Part shown: positions 51,904-61,633 of the stretch, in pieces
Numbering within the stretch: position 1 is the first letter of the stretch
Layout of the letters: every line of letters begins with the position of its first letter
Source of the DNA: Roseomonas sp. HF4
Lineage (GTDB): Bacteria > Pseudomonadota > Alphaproteobacteria > Acetobacterales > Acetobacteraceae
Reading direction: 5' to 3'
NCBI RefSeq assembly: GCF_005222755.1
Contig: NZ_STGD01000017.1
Coordinates: 41,872-105,871, forward strand
Length of the DNA stretch: 64,000 nucleotides
The notes under the pieces: model-generated
Seen by the model: the letters and a program-made list of their open reading frames with translations, nothing else
Database searches by the model: none
What the model was told of the DNA's origin: nothing
Translations under genes and position numbers: made by a program

Positions 51904-52881
51904 TTACGACGGGCGGATGCCCGCGGCGCGGATCACCGGGGTCCACTTCGCCATCTCGCTGGCAAGGAAGCGCGCGGCGCTTTCCGGCGTGCTGTCGGTG
52001 GTCACGTTCATCGACATCTCGCCAAGCCGGTTCTGCACCGCCGGGATGGCCAGCGCCCGGTTGAAGGCGGCGTTGATCGCGTTGACGACGGGCATCGGCG
52101 TGCCCGCCGGCACCATCGCCATGTGCCAGGTGTAGCATTCGAAATCCGGCACGCCGCCTTCGATGAAGGTCGGGATGTTCGGTGCATAGGGCATGCGCGT
52201 GCGCGTGCTGATCGCGATCGGCCGGAGGTCGCCCCGGCTGATGTAGGGCAGTGCGCCCGAGGCGACGTCGAAGATCATCGGGATGCGCCCGGCCAGCACC
52301 TCGGGCATCGCGGCGGAGGAGCCGCGGAAGGAGATGTGGTTCACGCGCAGCCCGCCCGCCGAGTGCAGGAAGAGTTCCGTGCCGAGATGCACCGCGCCGC
52401 CATTGCCCGAGGATGCGTAGTCGTACTTGCCCGGGTTCTCGCGCAGCAGCTTGATCAGGTCGGGCAGGGTCTGCGCCGGGAAGTCCTTGTTCACCAGCAG
52501 GATCATCGGGATCTGGCCGATGAAGGCCGCCGGCGTGAAGTCGCGCACAGGGTCGAAGGGCAGGCGCTCGAAAAGCCCGGGCAGGTAGGCGTGGCCGACC
52601 GTGGTGTAGAGGATCGTCTGCCCGTCCTTCGCCGCCTTGGCGACCACGTCGGTGCCGATCACGACGCCTGAGCCGGTGCGGTTCTCGACCACCAGGCGAT
52701 GCGGGAGGAACTTCGACATCTCGTCGGCGAGCAGGCGCGCGGGGATGTCGGTCGGGCCGCCGGCGGCGAAGGGCACGACGATGCGGCCCGGGCCGTTCGG
52801 CCAGGCCGGCGCCTGCGCATTGGCGGCGAAGGGGGCGAGGGCGGCGGATGCGCCCAGGCCGAGGACGTTGCGACGATTCAT
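51904..52881 (-). CDS. Bug-family solute receptor
   Basis: 325 residues. Signal peptide MNRRNVLGLGASAALAPFAANAQ, mature start WPNGPGRIVVPFAAGGPTDIPARL and ENRTGSGVVIGTDVVAKAAKDGQT. It follows ugpC by 77 bases on the same strand, so it may be expressed with the ABC importer. No TctAB nearby. Ligand unknown. Confidence 0.93.
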   Translation of the reverse strand: MNRRNVLGLGASAALAPFAANAQAPAWPNGPGRIVVPFAAGGPTDIPARLLADEMSKFLPHRLVVENRTGSGVVIGTDVVAKAAKDGQTILYTTVGHAYLPGLFERLPFDPVRDFTPAAFIGQIPMILLVNKDFPAQTLPDLIKLLRENPGKYDYASSGNGGAVHLGTELFLHSAGGLRVNHISFRGSSAAMPEVLAGRIPMIFDVASGALPYISRGDLRPIAISTRTRMPYAPNIPTFIEGGVPDFECYTWHMAMVPAGTPMPVVNAINAAFNRALAIPAVQNRLGEMSMNVTTDSTPESAARFLASEMAKWTPVIRAAGIRPS

Positions 52882-52958
52882 GAATGCGACCTCCCGGACG
52901 GCGAAACGCGTCCAATCGCCGCTATCTGACCTCGCGCCGCGACCGGGTCAATGGCGGC

Positions 52959-54026
52959 TCAGGCCGGGTCGATGCGGCGGCCCGATGCGGCGTCGAAGAC
53001 ATGCAGGGCCGCGAGATCCGGCGCCAGCGTCACGCGCTCGGCCGCCAGCACGCCCGGCACGCGGGCGGTGAGCGCCGTGCCGTCCGGCAGGATGCCGTGC
53101 AGCACGGTCTCGGAGCCCATCGGCTCCGCCAATTCGACCGAGAGGGCGAGGCCCTCCGCGCCGTCGGGCAGCATGTGCTCGGGCCGGATGCCGAGAGTGA
53201 CGGCCATTCCTTCCCCGCCCGCGCGCGGGCCGTCGGCGAAGCGCCAGAGGGCGCCGCCGGCCAGCCGTGCTGCCGCGCCGCCCTCGGCCAGCGTCGCAGG
53301 CAGGAGGTTCATCGCCGGGCTGCCGATGAAGGACGCGACATAGGTGTCGGCGGGCCTGGACCACACTTCCATCGGCGTGCCGACCTGCGCGGCTCGGCCT
53401 TCGTGCATCACCACCAGCCGATCGCCCAGCGTCATCGCCTCCACCTGGTCGTGGGTGACGAAGAGGCTGGTGACCTTGAGCCGCTTCTGCAGGCGACGGA
53501 TCTCGGCGCGCATCTGCACGCGCAGCTTGGCGTCGAGGTTCGACAGCGGCTCGTCGAACAGGAACAGCTTGGGGTGGCGGACGATGGCGCGGCCCATGGC
53601 GACGCGCTGGCGCTGCCCGCCCGAGAGCTGGCGCGGCTTGCGCTGCAACAGCTGGCCGATGGACAGGAGGTCGGCCGCCTCCTGCACCCGGGCCGCGATC
53701 TCGGCCTTCGGCAGGCCGCGGATCTTCAGGCCATAGGCCATGTTGTCGAAGACCGACATGTGCGGATAGAGCGCGTAGGTCTGGAAGACCATGGCGATGT
53801 CGCGATCCGCGGGCTCGAGCGGCGTGACGTCGCGGCCCTCGATCAGCACCTTGCCCGCGGAGGGCGTCTCGAGCCCCGCCACGATGCGCAGCAGCGTGGA
53901 CTTGCCGCAGCCCGAGGCGCCGACGACGACGATCATTTCCCCGTCGGCGATGGCGAGGTCGATGCCGTGCAGGACGCGGGTCGCGCCGAAGGATTTCTGC
54001 ACGCCCTGGATGTCGAGGCTCGCCAC
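52959..54026 (-). CDS. ugpC: UgpC/MalK-type ABC ATPase
   Basis: 355 residues from GTG at 54024-54026, 4 bases after the permease stop. Walker [10 protein letters not shown] (36-44), signature [14 protein letters not shown], Walker [15 protein letters not shown], then H-loop VTHDQVEA, and a TOBE-type C-terminus (GIRPEHM). It powers the Ugp-like importer encoded upstream. Confidence 0.95.
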   Translation of the reverse strand: MASLDIQGVQKSFGATRVLHGIDLAIADGEMIVVVGASGCGKSTLLRIVAGLETPSAGKVLIEGRDVTPLEPADRDIAMVFQTYALYPHMSVFDNMAYGLKIRGLPKAEIAARVQEAADLLSIGQLLQRKPRQLSGGQRQRVAMGRAIVRHPKLFLFDEPLSNLDAKLRVQMRAEIRRLQKRLKVTSLFVTHDQVEAMTLGDRLVVMHEGRAAQVGTPMEVWSRPADTYVASFIGSPAMNLLPATLAEGGAAARLAGGALWRFADGPRAGGEGMAVTLGIRPEHMLPDGAEGLALSVELAEPMGSETVLHGILPDGTALTARVPGVLAAERVTLAPDLAALHVFDAASGRRIDPA

Positions 54027-54030
54027 GCGG

Positions 54031-54927
54031 CTACTTCTCCGTCTCGGTCAGGCCCTTGATGAACCATCGCTGCATCAGCACCACCACCGCCACGGGCGGC
54101 AACAGCGCGAAGACGGCGGTGGTCATGATCAGGTTCCACTGGTTCTGCGTGTCGCCGTTGCCGATCATCTTGGTCAGGCCGACGATGACCGTCTCTAGGT
54201 CGCGGCTCGAGACCATCAGCAGCGGCCAGAGATACTGATTCCATCCGTAGATGAAGAGGATGACGAACAGCGCCGAGATGTTGGTCGCCGAGAGCGGCAG
54301 GACCACGTCCTTGAAGAACCGCAGGGGGCCGGCGCCGTCGACCTTCGCCGCCTCCACATACTCGTCCGGGATGGTGAGGAAGAACTGGCGGAACAGCAGC
54401 GTCGCGGTGGCCGAGGCGATGAGCGGCAGCGTCAGCCCGGTCATGGTGTCGATCAGGCCGAGGTCGGTCATCACCTGGAAGGTCGGGATGATGCGGACTT
54501 CCACCGGCAGCATCAGAGTGATGAAGATCATCCAGAAGAAGGCCATCCGGAACGGGAAGGCGAAGAACACCACCGCGAAGGCCGAGAGCAGCGAGATGGT
54601 GATCTTGCCCACCGTGATCAGCAGCGCCATCACCAGGCTGTTGAACAGCATGGTGCTGGCGGGAACGGCGAAAGTGTTGCGCCCGCCCCCGCCCTCGGCC
54701 CAGGCGCGGGCATAATTGTTCAGCGCCTCGGTGCCAGGAAGCAGTGGCACGTCGCCGCGGCCGATCGTGTCGGTGTCGTGGGTGGAGCCCATCAGCGTGA
54801 TCCAGATGGGCAGCGCGAAGACAGCCACGCCGAGGATGAGCGCGAGATGCGTCAGGAACCGCTCCCGCGCCTTGCGGCGGCGGGAGGCGGCGGCCAGCGC
54901 CTCGACGTCCGGGGCGGCGCCGGACAT
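54031..54927 (-). CDS. ugpE: Ugp-type ABC permease (UgpE-like)
   Basis: 298 residues, six helices, coupling motif [24 protein letters not shown] near residue 205. NMSLVMA-type central helices and [11 protein letters not shown] are typical UgpE text. The start overlaps the UgpA stop (TGATG). Confidence 0.93.
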   Translation of the reverse strand: MSGAAPDVEALAAASRRRKARERFLTHLALILGVAVFALPIWITLMGSTHDTDTIGRGDVPLLPGTEALNNYARAWAEGGGGRNTFAVPASTMLFNSLVMALLITVGKITISLLSAFAVVFFAFPFRMAFFWMIFITLMLPVEVRIIPTFQVMTDLGLIDTMTGLTLPLIASATATLLFRQFFLTIPDEYVEAAKVDGAGPLRFFKDVVLPLSATNISALFVILFIYGWNQYLWPLLMVSSRDLETVIVGLTKMIGNGDTQNQWNLIMTTAVFALLPPVAVVVLMQRWFIKGLTETEK

Positions 54928-55808
54928 CAGTAGTGCACCCTGCGCTCGATGAAGCGGAACTGGACCGCGGTGAGCGCGATGACGATGACCATCAGGATGA
55001 CGCTCTGCGCGGCGGAGGAGCCAAGGTTGAGGTTCTGCACGCCGTCCACGTAGACCTTGTAGATCAGCGTCTCGGTCGCGTTCCCGGGCCCGCCGCGCGT
55101 CAGCGCGTGGATGATGCCGAAGGTGTCGAAGAAGGCATAGACGAGGTTCACCACGAGCAGGAAGAAGGCGGTCGGCGACAGGAGCGGGAAGACGACCGTC
55201 CAGAAGCGCCGCATCGGCCGCGCGCCATCGATCGCCGCCGCCTCCAGCACCGAGGTCGGGATCGACTGCAGGCCGGCGAGGAAGAAGATGAAGTTGTAGG
55301 AGACCTGCTTCCATGCGGCGGCCACGATCACCATCGTCATCGCCTGCCCGCCGTTCAGCCGGTAGTCCCAGTCGATGCCGATCGCGGCGAAGCCGCGCCC
55401 GACCAGGCCGATCGAGGGGTGGAAGATGAACAGCCAGAGCACGGCGGCGAGCGCGGGTGCGACCGCATAGGGCCAGATCAGCATCGTCTTGTAGAGGCCC
55501 GCGCCGCGGATGTGCTTGTCCGCCTGCACCGCCAGGAAAAGCGCCGCGCCGAGTGCCAGCGCCGCGACCGCCGAGGAGAACAGCACCGTGTTCCAGGCCG
55601 CGTTGAGGTAGAGCGGGTCCGAGAAGAGGTCGAGGAAGTTCTCGAGCGCGACGAACTCCGTGCGCAGGCCGAAGGCGTCCTGGCGCAGCGTCGACTGCCA
55701 GATCGCCATGCCGGCAGGCCAGAAGAAGAAGATGGCAGTAATGACGAGCTGCGGCGCGAGCAGCAGGTAGGGCAGCGCGACGCCGCGGAAGATGACCTTC
55801 TTGCGCAT
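54927..55808 (-). CDS. ugpA: Ugp-type ABC permease (UgpA-like)
   Basis: 293 residues, six helices. [20 protein letters not shown] near residue 28 and the coupling motif [24 protein letters not shown] near residue 190. GGGAGA precedes the ATG. Partner of UgpE; the heterodimer forms the membrane channel. Confidence 0.93.
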   Translation of the reverse strand: MRKKVIFRGVALPYLLLAPQLVITAIFFFWPAGMAIWQSTLRQDAFGLRTEFVALENFLDLFSDPLYLNAAWNTVLFSSAVAALALGAALFLAVQADKHIRGAGLYKTMLIWPYAVAPALAAVLWLFIFHPSIGLVGRGFAAIGIDWDYRLNGGQAMTMVIVAAAWKQVSYNFIFFLAGLQSIPTSVLEAAAIDGARPMRRFWTVVFPLLSPTAFFLLVVNLVYAFFDTFGIIHALTRGGPGNATETLIYKVYVDGVQNLNLGSSAAQSVILMVIVIALTAVQFRFIERRVHY

Positions 55809-55836
55809 GGTATCTCCCGCGGCGCCGAGCCGTTCG

Positions 55837-57186
55837 TCAGCCGCGGTTCGCGCGTTCGAAGTTGCGCAGCACGACGTTGCCGCGCGTGGTCGCAGCCGCC
55901 AGCGCCTGCGCCGCCGTCTGCTGGCCCTGGAAGGCGCGCTCGAGCTCCTCCTCCATGATGGAGCGGATCTCGACGAAGCCGCCGAGGCGGATGCCGCGGC
56001 TGTTGTCGGTCAGCGTGCCGCCGCCGCGCAGCAGCTGCTCGATCGGCACGTCGGCACCTGGGTTGTCGCGGTAGAAGCCGCGGTCCCGCGCGATGGCGTA
56101 GGAGGCGCGGCGCACCGGCACGTAGCCCGTGTCCATGTGCCACTGCGCATCGATCTCGGGCTGGCTGAGATACTTGAAGAACTCTGCCACGCCCTGGAAT
56201 TCGTCGCGCGAACGCCCGCCGCCCGCCGCCGGGCCCTTGTTCATCACCCAGAGGCTGGCGCCGCCGATGATGGAGTTGATCGGCGCGTTCGGCGTGCCCT
56301 GGTAGTAGGGCAGCATGGCGACCCCCCAGTTGAAGCGCGCCTCGCGCTGCACGCGGGCGCGGAAGCCGGAGGAGGTGAACATGATCGCCGCCTCCCCGTT
56401 CGGGAAGGCGGGCTCGCCGGCGTTGTTGCGGCCGCCGTAGCGGTAGAGGCCGTCCTTCTGCCACTGGGCCAGCGCCTCCATGTGGCGCTGCACGAGCGGG
56501 TTGGCGATGCGGAGCTCCGTACCAAGGCCGCCGAAGCCGTTCGCCAGCGTCGCCAGCGGGATGTCGTGGATGGCCGAGAAGTTCTCGATCTGCCCCCAGG
56601 TCAGCCAGGCCGTGCTCATCGGCACGGCGGTGCCGCCGCCCGCCTTGAGCTTCGGCAGCAGCTCGGCGACGCCCTGCCAGGTCTCGGGGAACTTGTCGGG
56701 ATCGGCGCCGGCGCGGCGGAAGGCGTCCTTGTTGTACCAGACGACGGCGGTCGAGCTGTTGAAGGGCATCGACATCATCCGCCCGTCGGACAGCGAATAG
56801 TAGCCGCGCACGCCGGGCAGGTAGTCGTTGAAGTCGATCTGGACGCCGGTCTCGGCGAGCAGCTCGTGCACCGGCTTCACTGCGCGCCCGGCGCCCATCA
56901 TGGTGCCGGTGCCGACCTCGAACATCTGCACGATGTGGGGCGCGTTGTTGGCGCGGAAGGCGGCGATCGCGGCAACCATCGTCTCGGCGTAGCCGCCGCG
57001 GAACGTCGGCACGATCCTGTACTTCGTCTGCGTCGCGTTGAAGTCGGTGGCGCGCTTCTCGAGCATGCCGCCGAGCGGCTGCGAGAGCCCGTGCCAGAAC
57101 TGGATCTCCACCGGCTGTGTCTGCCCGATCGCAGGCGCGGCGACGCCCAGGGACATCGCCCCGGTCAGAAGTGTACGGCGGTGCAT
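55837..57186 (-). CDS. ugpB: UgpB-like ABC periplasmic receptor
   Basis: 449 residues. Signal peptide [21 protein letters not shown], then [31 protein letters not shown], very like UgpB of the sn-glycerol-3-phosphate system; [21 protein letters not shown] and [11 protein letters not shown] are also UgpB-like. Starts at the ATG after GGGAGAGGA. Sequence suggests glycerol phosphate or glycerophosphodiester uptake, yet the gene before it is a diaminopropionate ammonia-lyase homologue, so the ligand should be tested. Confidence 0.9.
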   Translation of the reverse strand: MHRRTLLTGAMSLGVAAPAIGQTQPVEIQFWHGLSQPLGGMLEKRATDFNATQTKYRIVPTFRGGYAETMVAAIAAFRANNAPHIVQMFEVGTGTMMGAGRAVKPVHELLAETGVQIDFNDYLPGVRGYYSLSDGRMMSMPFNSSTAVVWYNKDAFRRAGADPDKFPETWQGVAELLPKLKAGGGTAVPMSTAWLTWGQIENFSAIHDIPLATLANGFGGLGTELRIANPLVQRHMEALAQWQKDGLYRYGGRNNAGEPAFPNGEAAIMFTSSGFRARVQREARFNWGVAMLPYYQGTPNAPINSIIGGASLWVMNKGPAAGGGRSRDEFQGVAEFFKYLSQPEIDAQWHMDTGYVPVRRASYAIARDRGFYRDNPGADVPIEQLLRGGGTLTDNSRGIRLGGFVEIRSIMEEELERAFQGQQTAAQALAAATTRGNVVLRNFERANRG

Positions 57187-57259
57187 GAGGTCGTCCTCTC
57201 CCAAAGCGGTGACGCGGCGGCTTAGCCGGCCCCCTTTTCGGGAAGATTACAGAACGATG

Positions 57260-58435
57260 TCAGTTTGAAGAAGGGGCATGTCCGACCAGGCGCGCATAAA
57301 CCTCGGGATCCGTCGCCCCCTCGGTGCCGAACAGCAGGACGCGGCTGTCCTGCCCGAGCCCGAGCGCCGTGCGGGCGAAGGGTTCCTGCGCGGCCAACAG
57401 CAGGCCCGCAAGACCCGCGACGGCGCTCTCCCCAGCCACCACGGCCGGCTTGCGCGCGGCGAGCGCCTTCATGCAGGCCACCGCACTCTCGTCCGGCACG
57501 GCCATGAAGGCGAAGGCCGCGCGCTCCAGTTCCTGCCAGGCGAGCAGCGAGGGCTCCCCGCAGGCGAGCCCCGCCATCAGCGTGTCGAGGTCGCCCGTAA
57601 CGGTCGCGGGCTCGCCCGCCTCGGCGCTGGCCAGCAGGCAGGCGGCCTTGTCGGGCTCGACCACGATGATGCGCGGGCCGGCGCCGAAGCGCGCGCGCAT
57701 CTGGACCGAGACCGCGGCCGCGACGCCGCCGACGCCGCCCGGGATGAAGACATGCGTCGGCGCCTGGCCGGCCTGGTCCGCCGCCTCATCCGCCATGACG
57801 CGGTAGCCCTGCATCACGTCGCGCGGCACCTCGGTGTAGCCGGGGTAGGAGGTGTCGCTGACGACGAACCAGCCATTGGCGTCGGCCTGCTTCTGCGCCT
57901 CGCGCACCGCGTCGTCGTAGGTGCCGGGGACGACGCGGATCTCGGCGCCCCATTTCGCGATGGCGTCGCGCCTGCCCTGGCTGACGGTCTCGTGGACGAA
58001 GATGACGCAGGCGGCGCCGAAGCGCTGCGCGCCCCAGGCGACGGAACGCCCGTGGTTGCCGTCGGTCGCGCAGGTCACGGTGATGGCGCGCGTCGCCTCG
58101 CGATGCGTCCCGTCCATGAGCGCCGCGGCCGTCGCGGCATTCGCGGCACCGCGCTTCGCGAGTTCCGCCTGCAGCAGGCGCATCACCGCATAGGCGCCGC
58201 CGAGCGCCTTGAAGGATCCGAGGCCGAAGCGCCCGCCCTCGTCCTTGTAGAGAACGCTGCCCACGCGCGCGGCGGCCGCGGCGTCGGGCAGGTCGAGGAG
58301 CGGCGTCGGCGCATAGCCCGGCCAGGAGGAGATCTCCTCCTTCGCGCGGCGGAAGCCGCCCTCCGGCAGGACGACGATGCCGGGCGTGCCGTGGCGACGG
58401 TTGATGAGGAAGCGGAACGGGAAGGTCGGGATCAT
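57260..58435 (-). CDS. dpaL: Diaminopropionate ammonia-lyase (DpaL/YgeX-like)
   Basis: 391 residues, fold type II PLP enzyme. YAPTPLLDLP, the PLP Lys in GLGSFKALGGAYA (about residue 77), TCATDGNHGRSVAWGAQRFG and the phosphate-binding PGGVGGVAAAV. DpaL splits 2,3-diaminopropionate to pyruvate and two ammonia through aminoacrylate. It precedes ugpB by 73 bases on the same strand. The C-terminus lacks extra regulatory domains. Threonine dehydratase-like activity is an alternative. Confidence 0.88.
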   Translation of the reverse strand: MIPTFPFRFLINRRHGTPGIVVLPEGGFRRAKEEISSWPGYAPTPLLDLPDAAAAARVGSVLYKDEGGRFGLGSFKALGGAYAVMRLLQAELAKRGAANAATAAALMDGTHREATRAITVTCATDGNHGRSVAWGAQRFGAACVIFVHETVSQGRRDAIAKWGAEIRVVPGTYDDAVREAQKQADANGWFVVSDTSYPGYTEVPRDVMQGYRVMADEAADQAGQAPTHVFIPGGVGGVAAAVSVQMRARFGAGPRIIVVEPDKAACLLASAEAGEPATVTGDLDTLMAGLACGEPSLLAWQELERAAFAFMAVPDESAVACMKALAARKPAVVAGESAVAGLAGLLLAAQEPFARTALGLGQDSRVLLFGTEGATDPEVYARLVGHAPSSN

Positions 58436-58497
58436 GGCCGCCCATATTGCGCCCGCCGCCGCGCCGCGCCAAACCGGGACAGGCATCGGAGGGCGGC

Positions 58498-59481
58498 ATG
58501 AAGATCACCATCCTGGGCGGGGGCGGGTTCCTCGGGCGGAAGCTGGCGGCGCGGCTGGCGAAGGACGGCGCGCTCGGCGGCCGCGCGATCGCCGAGATGA
58601 CGCTGTTCGACCTGGCGGCCCCTGCGACGGTCGCGGCCCCCTTTCCCGTGCGCTGCCTCGGCGGAGACGTGGCGGACCCCGCCGCGGTCGGCGCCGCCAT
58701 CCCGCCGGGAACCGAGGTGGTGTTCCACCTGGCGGCGGTCGTGAGCGCGGCGGCGGAAGCCGATTTCGACCTCGGCATGAAGGTGAACCTGCACGGCACG
58801 CTAGCGGTGCTGCAGGCCTGCCGGGCGCTCGGCACCAGGCCCAGGGTGATCTTCACCTCCTCCGTCGCGTCGTTCGGCGGCGGGCAGGAGGCGGTGGTGC
58901 CCGATGACGGGCGCCAGGTGCCGACCAATTCCTATGGCGCGCAGAAGGCAATCGGCGAATTGCTGCTGCAGGACGCGACGCGCAAGGGCTTCCTCGATGC
59001 CGTGAGCCTCCGCCTGCCGACCGTGATGGTCCGCCCGGGACGGCCGAACAAGGCGGCGTCGTCCTTCGTGTCCGCCGTGGTGCGCGAGCCGCTGCTCGGC
59101 CTTGCCACCGACTGCCCGGTGCCGCCGGAATTCGCCGTCTGGATCTGCTCGCCGCGCAGCGCGATGGAATGGTTCCTGCACGCGGCCACGATGGACACGG
59201 CGCCGCTCGGCATCGACCGCGGCATCAACCCGCCCGGCCGCAGCGCCACGGTCGCCAAGATGCTGGAGGCGCTCGAAGCCGTCGCCGGCCGCGCGGCGCG
59301 GGAAAAGGTGGGCTTCGTCTTCGACCGCGAGGTCTTCGACATCGTGGACGGCTGGCCCGCGGCCTTCGCGGCCACGCGCGCGCGGCGCCTCGGCTTCGCC
59401 GAGCAGGAATCGCTGGAGGACCTCGTTCAGGCCTTCGTCGAGGACGACCTGGCGGCGACCAGGGCCGAGCGCGGCCTCTGA
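58498..59481 (+). CDS. denD: D-erythronate dehydrogenase-like NAD-dependent epimerase/dehydratase-family protein
   Basis: 327 residues. GGGGFLGRKLAARL cofactor loop, FHLAAVVSAAAEADFDLGMKVNLHGT, FTSSVASFGG and the catalytic YxxxK in NSYGAQKAIGE; RLPTVMVRPGRPNKAASSFVSAVVREPL is characteristic of the DenD group. DenD oxidises D-erythronate at C2; no OtnI/OtnC partners are next to it. GGAGGG precedes the ATG. The ridA gene follows after 2 bases. Confidence 0.85.
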   Translation: MKITILGGGGFLGRKLAARLAKDGALGGRAIAEMTLFDLAAPATVAAPFPVRCLGGDVADPAAVGAAIPPGTEVVFHLAAVVSAAAEADFDLGMKVNLHGTLAVLQACRALGTRPRVIFTSSVASFGGGQEAVVPDDGRQVPTNSYGAQKAIGELLLQDATRKGFLDAVSLRLPTVMVRPGRPNKAASSFVSAVVREPLLGLATDCPVPPEFAVWICSPRSAMEWFLHAATMDTAPLGIDRGINPPGRSATVAKMLEALEAVAGRAAREKVGFVFDREVFDIVDGWPAAFAATRARRLGFAEQESLEDLVQAFVEDDLAATRAERGL

Positions 59482-59483
59482 CC

Positions 59484-59873
59484 ATGCTCGAGATCACGCG
59501 CCACCTGCTGCCCGGCGCGCCCGACCGCGTCGCGCCCTTCAGCCACGCCGTGCGCGCGGGGGACTTCCTGTTCGTGACCGGCCAGATGCCGACCCTGCCG
59601 GGCGGCGGCCAGGTGCTCGTCGACGGCGGCGTGGCCGAGCAGACCGAACAGGTGCTGGCCAACCTCCGGACAGTGGTCGAGGGCTGCGGCGGCGACATCG
59701 CGCGCACCGTCTTCGCGCGCGTCTACCTGACCGACTTCGCGCGCGACTACGCCGCCATGAACGCCGTGTGGGAACGCGCCTTCGCCGGCGGCCTGCCGGC
59801 GCGCACCTGCGTCGGCGTCACCGGGCTCGCAGTCGGCGCGCTGGTCGAGGTCGACCTCGTCGTCGCGATGTAG
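59484..59873 (+). CDS. ridA: RidA/YjgF-family enamine/imine deaminase
   Basis: 129 residues. APFSHAVRAGDFLFVTGQMP, EQTEQVLANLRTVVEGCGGD, and the active-site PARTCVGVTGLAVGALVEVDLVV with the conserved Arg. RidA hydrolyses 2-aminoacrylate and related imines made by PLP enzymes. The dpaL product route passes through aminoacrylate, and dpaL starts just on the other side of denD, a sensible functional pairing. Confidence 0.93.
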   Translation: MLEITRHLLPGAPDRVAPFSHAVRAGDFLFVTGQMPTLPGGGQVLVDGGVAEQTEQVLANLRTVVEGCGGDIARTVFARVYLTDFARDYAAMNAVWERAFAGGLPARTCVGVTGLAVGALVEVDLVVAM

Positions 59874-59879
59874 CGGTCA

Positions 59880-59977
59880 GACCAAGCGCACGAAGTTCCA
59901 ACTTTCGGCCCGAAGGGCCGAGGCCGCGGATGCGGCCCGCCGGTTGTCCGGCAAAGCCAAGGGCCGCGGATGCGGCT
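59880..59977 (-). repeat. Hairpin-rich intergenic block, copy 2
   Basis: Between the stops of ridA (+) and the thioesterase (-). On the minus strand in order: CCTCAGGCGCC edge, GCCGC-ATCC-GCGGC (59963-59976), TTGGCTT, GCCGG-ACAA-CCGGC, GGCCGC-ATCC-GCGGCC (59922-59937), and CGGCCC-TTC-GGGCCG (59906-59920). The order and the ATCC loop match the block at 15343-15477 while stem bases differ yet still pair, a sign of conserved structure. Confidence 0.7.
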
Positions 59978-60028
59978 CGCCCGGCGCCTGAGGGGCACGA
60001 AGGTGAAACCTTCGCGCGCCAGGTATCA
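59978..60028 (-). repeat. Stop-codon-anchored hairpin element, copy 2
   Basis: Starts with the TGA of the thioesterase gene. Stem CGAAGGT / ACCTTCG with a 3-base loop at 59998-60014. 43 of 51 positions match the element after the TAXI gene at 6664-6714, including the flanks outside the hairpin. It runs straight into the hairpin block at 59880-59977. Confidence 0.75.
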
Positions 60029-60478
60029 GACCTCCGCCACGGCGCCGTCGCGCTCGGCCATCAGGCGGCGCATCTCCTCCGGTATCCCGGCCTTGGCGCC
60101 CGTCGCGTTGTCGACCACGACACAAAGCGCGCGCGCCGAGCACAGCAGCCCCTCCCCCGCCCGCCACATGCCGTACTGGTGCACAAAGGAGGTCCGGCGG
60201 AAGGAGGCGGTGCGGACCGCGAGCAGCACCTCGTCCCGGAAATGGCCGGGGAGGTGGTACTTCACCTCGAGCGAGCCGACAACCGGGCCGGGCTTGTCCG
60301 GCGAGAAGGCCCCGCCGGCGCCGAGCCACCATTCGATCCGCATGTCCTCGAACAGCGTCAGGTACGCTGCATGATTGATGTGCGCGTAGATGTCGCATTC
60401 CGCCCAGCGGACGGTGTGTTCGCGCCAGAGGCCCCACTGGCCCTCGACGTGGAAGCGGTCGCGCAGCGCGTGGTCCAT
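60026..60478 (-). CDS. Hotdog-fold acyl-CoA thioesterase (4-hydroxybenzoyl-CoA thioesterase-like)
   Basis: 150 residues. VRWAECDIYAHINHAAYLTLFEDMRIEWW aligns with the catalytic loop and helix of 4HBT/YbgC-like proteins (Asp in the ECD segment), and RTSFVHQYGMWRAGEGLL with the dimer strand. Hydrolyses an acyl-CoA in the cytoplasm, substrate unknown. GGGGAAGGAA lies before the ATG. Diverges from the Bug receptor by 119 bases. Confidence 0.88.
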   Translation of the reverse strand: MDHALRDRFHVEGQWGLWREHTVRWAECDIYAHINHAAYLTLFEDMRIEWWLGAGGAFSPDKPGPVVGSLEVKYHLPGHFRDEVLLAVRTASFRRTSFVHQYGMWRAGEGLLCSARALCVVVDNATGAKAGIPEEMRRLMAERDGAVAEV

Positions 60479-60597
60479 GGCGGTTCCTTCCCCTGCTGGG
60501 TGCAGTCTGGCGCGCAGCGCGGCCGCGGGAAAGCCGCCGCTTGATCCGGCCGCGGAGGCGCGCGAGGCTTGTGGCAACGACCCATCGAGGAAACGCC

Positions 60598-61566
60598 ATG
60601 ATCGCACGCCGCCACCTGCCGCTGGCCGGGCTCGGGCTGTCGCTGCCCTTCATCCGCCCCGCGCTGGCCGCCTGGCCCGCCGACCGCCCCATCGAGGTGA
60701 TCGTCCCCTTCCCGCCCGGCGGCGGCGTGGACGCCGTGGCGCGCTTCGCGACGCACCAGGTCACGTCCCGCATCCCGAGCGTGCGCTTCGTCATCGTGAA
60801 CCGGCCCGGCGCCTCGGGGCAACTCGGCATGGAGACCATCTTCAACGCCGCACCCGACGGCTACACCATCGGCGCGATCGGCAGCCTCAATGTCTCGACC
60901 CTCCCGCTCGAACGGCCGGTGCGCTGGAAGGCCGAGGAATTCACATATATCGCGAACGTGGTGGACGACGCCTGCGGGCTCTGGGTGCTGGCGAATTCGC
61001 CGCTGCGCTCGCTCGCCGACCTGGTGGCCGCGCTGCGGCGCGACGCGGAGAGCGTCTCGGTCGGCAGCGCGGCGGGGGTGGGGTCGGACGACCACCTCGT
61101 GCTGCTGGGGCTCGAGGAGAAGGCCGGCGTGCGCGCGCTGCACGCGCCCTTCAACGGCACCGCGCAGGTGCAGCGGGACCTGCTCTCGGGCGCAGTGAAC
61201 GTCGCCTCCTTCAACATGAGCGAGGGCGTCGTGCTGATGCGGGAAGGGCGCATCCGCTGCCTCGGCCAGGCTTCCCCGCAGCGCTGGTCGGCGGTGCCCG
61301 ACGTGCCCACCTTCCGCGAACAGGGCTTTGACGTCACGATCGGCTCGGCGCGCGGCATCGTGGCGCCGCCGGGCTTCCCGGCCGAGGCGACGCGCACCAT
61401 GCAGGCGGCCTTCGCCGCAGCCTTCGCCGACCCCGCCTTCACGCGCGACGCCGAGCGCATCTCCCTGCCGCTCCGCCCGCTGGTTGGCCAGGACTACCGC
61501 GCCATGGTGCTGGCCGAAGGCGAGGCGGTGCGCGCGATGTATGCGCGGCGCCCGTGGCGGCGCTGA
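60598..61566 (+). CDS. Bug-family solute receptor (intact member of tandem pair)
   Basis: 322 residues. Signal peptide ending ALA, then WPADRPIEVIVPFPPGGGVDAVARF and VNRPGASGQLGMETIFNAAPDGYT. The domain-two text GSARGIVAPPGFPAEATRTMQAAF is very close to the next gene. The GGGVD variant (instead of GGTTD) groups this pair apart from the other Bug proteins of the window. AGGAAACGCC precedes the ATG. Confidence 0.93.
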   Translation: MIARRHLPLAGLGLSLPFIRPALAAWPADRPIEVIVPFPPGGGVDAVARFATHQVTSRIPSVRFVIVNRPGASGQLGMETIFNAAPDGYTIGAIGSLNVSTLPLERPVRWKAEEFTYIANVVDDACGLWVLANSPLRSLADLVAALRRDAESVSVGSAAGVGSDDHLVLLGLEEKAGVRALHAPFNGTAQVQRDLLSGAVNVASFNMSEGVVLMREGRIRCLGQASPQRWSAVPDVPTFREQGFDVTIGSARGIVAPPGFPAEATRTMQAAFAAAFADPAFTRDAERISLPLRPLVGQDYRAMVLAEGEAVRAMYARRPWRR

Positions 61567-61633
61567 TCCGCTTGCCGGGCAGGAGACGCCAAGCCTAGCC
61601 TTCCCGCAAGGATACCCTGGGAGGGAAGCCACA

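Noticed and set aside
21000..58000. Prophage, insertion sequence or integrase genes between clusters
   Set aside because: No transposase, recombinase or terminal inverted repeat with target duplication was recognised at any junction.
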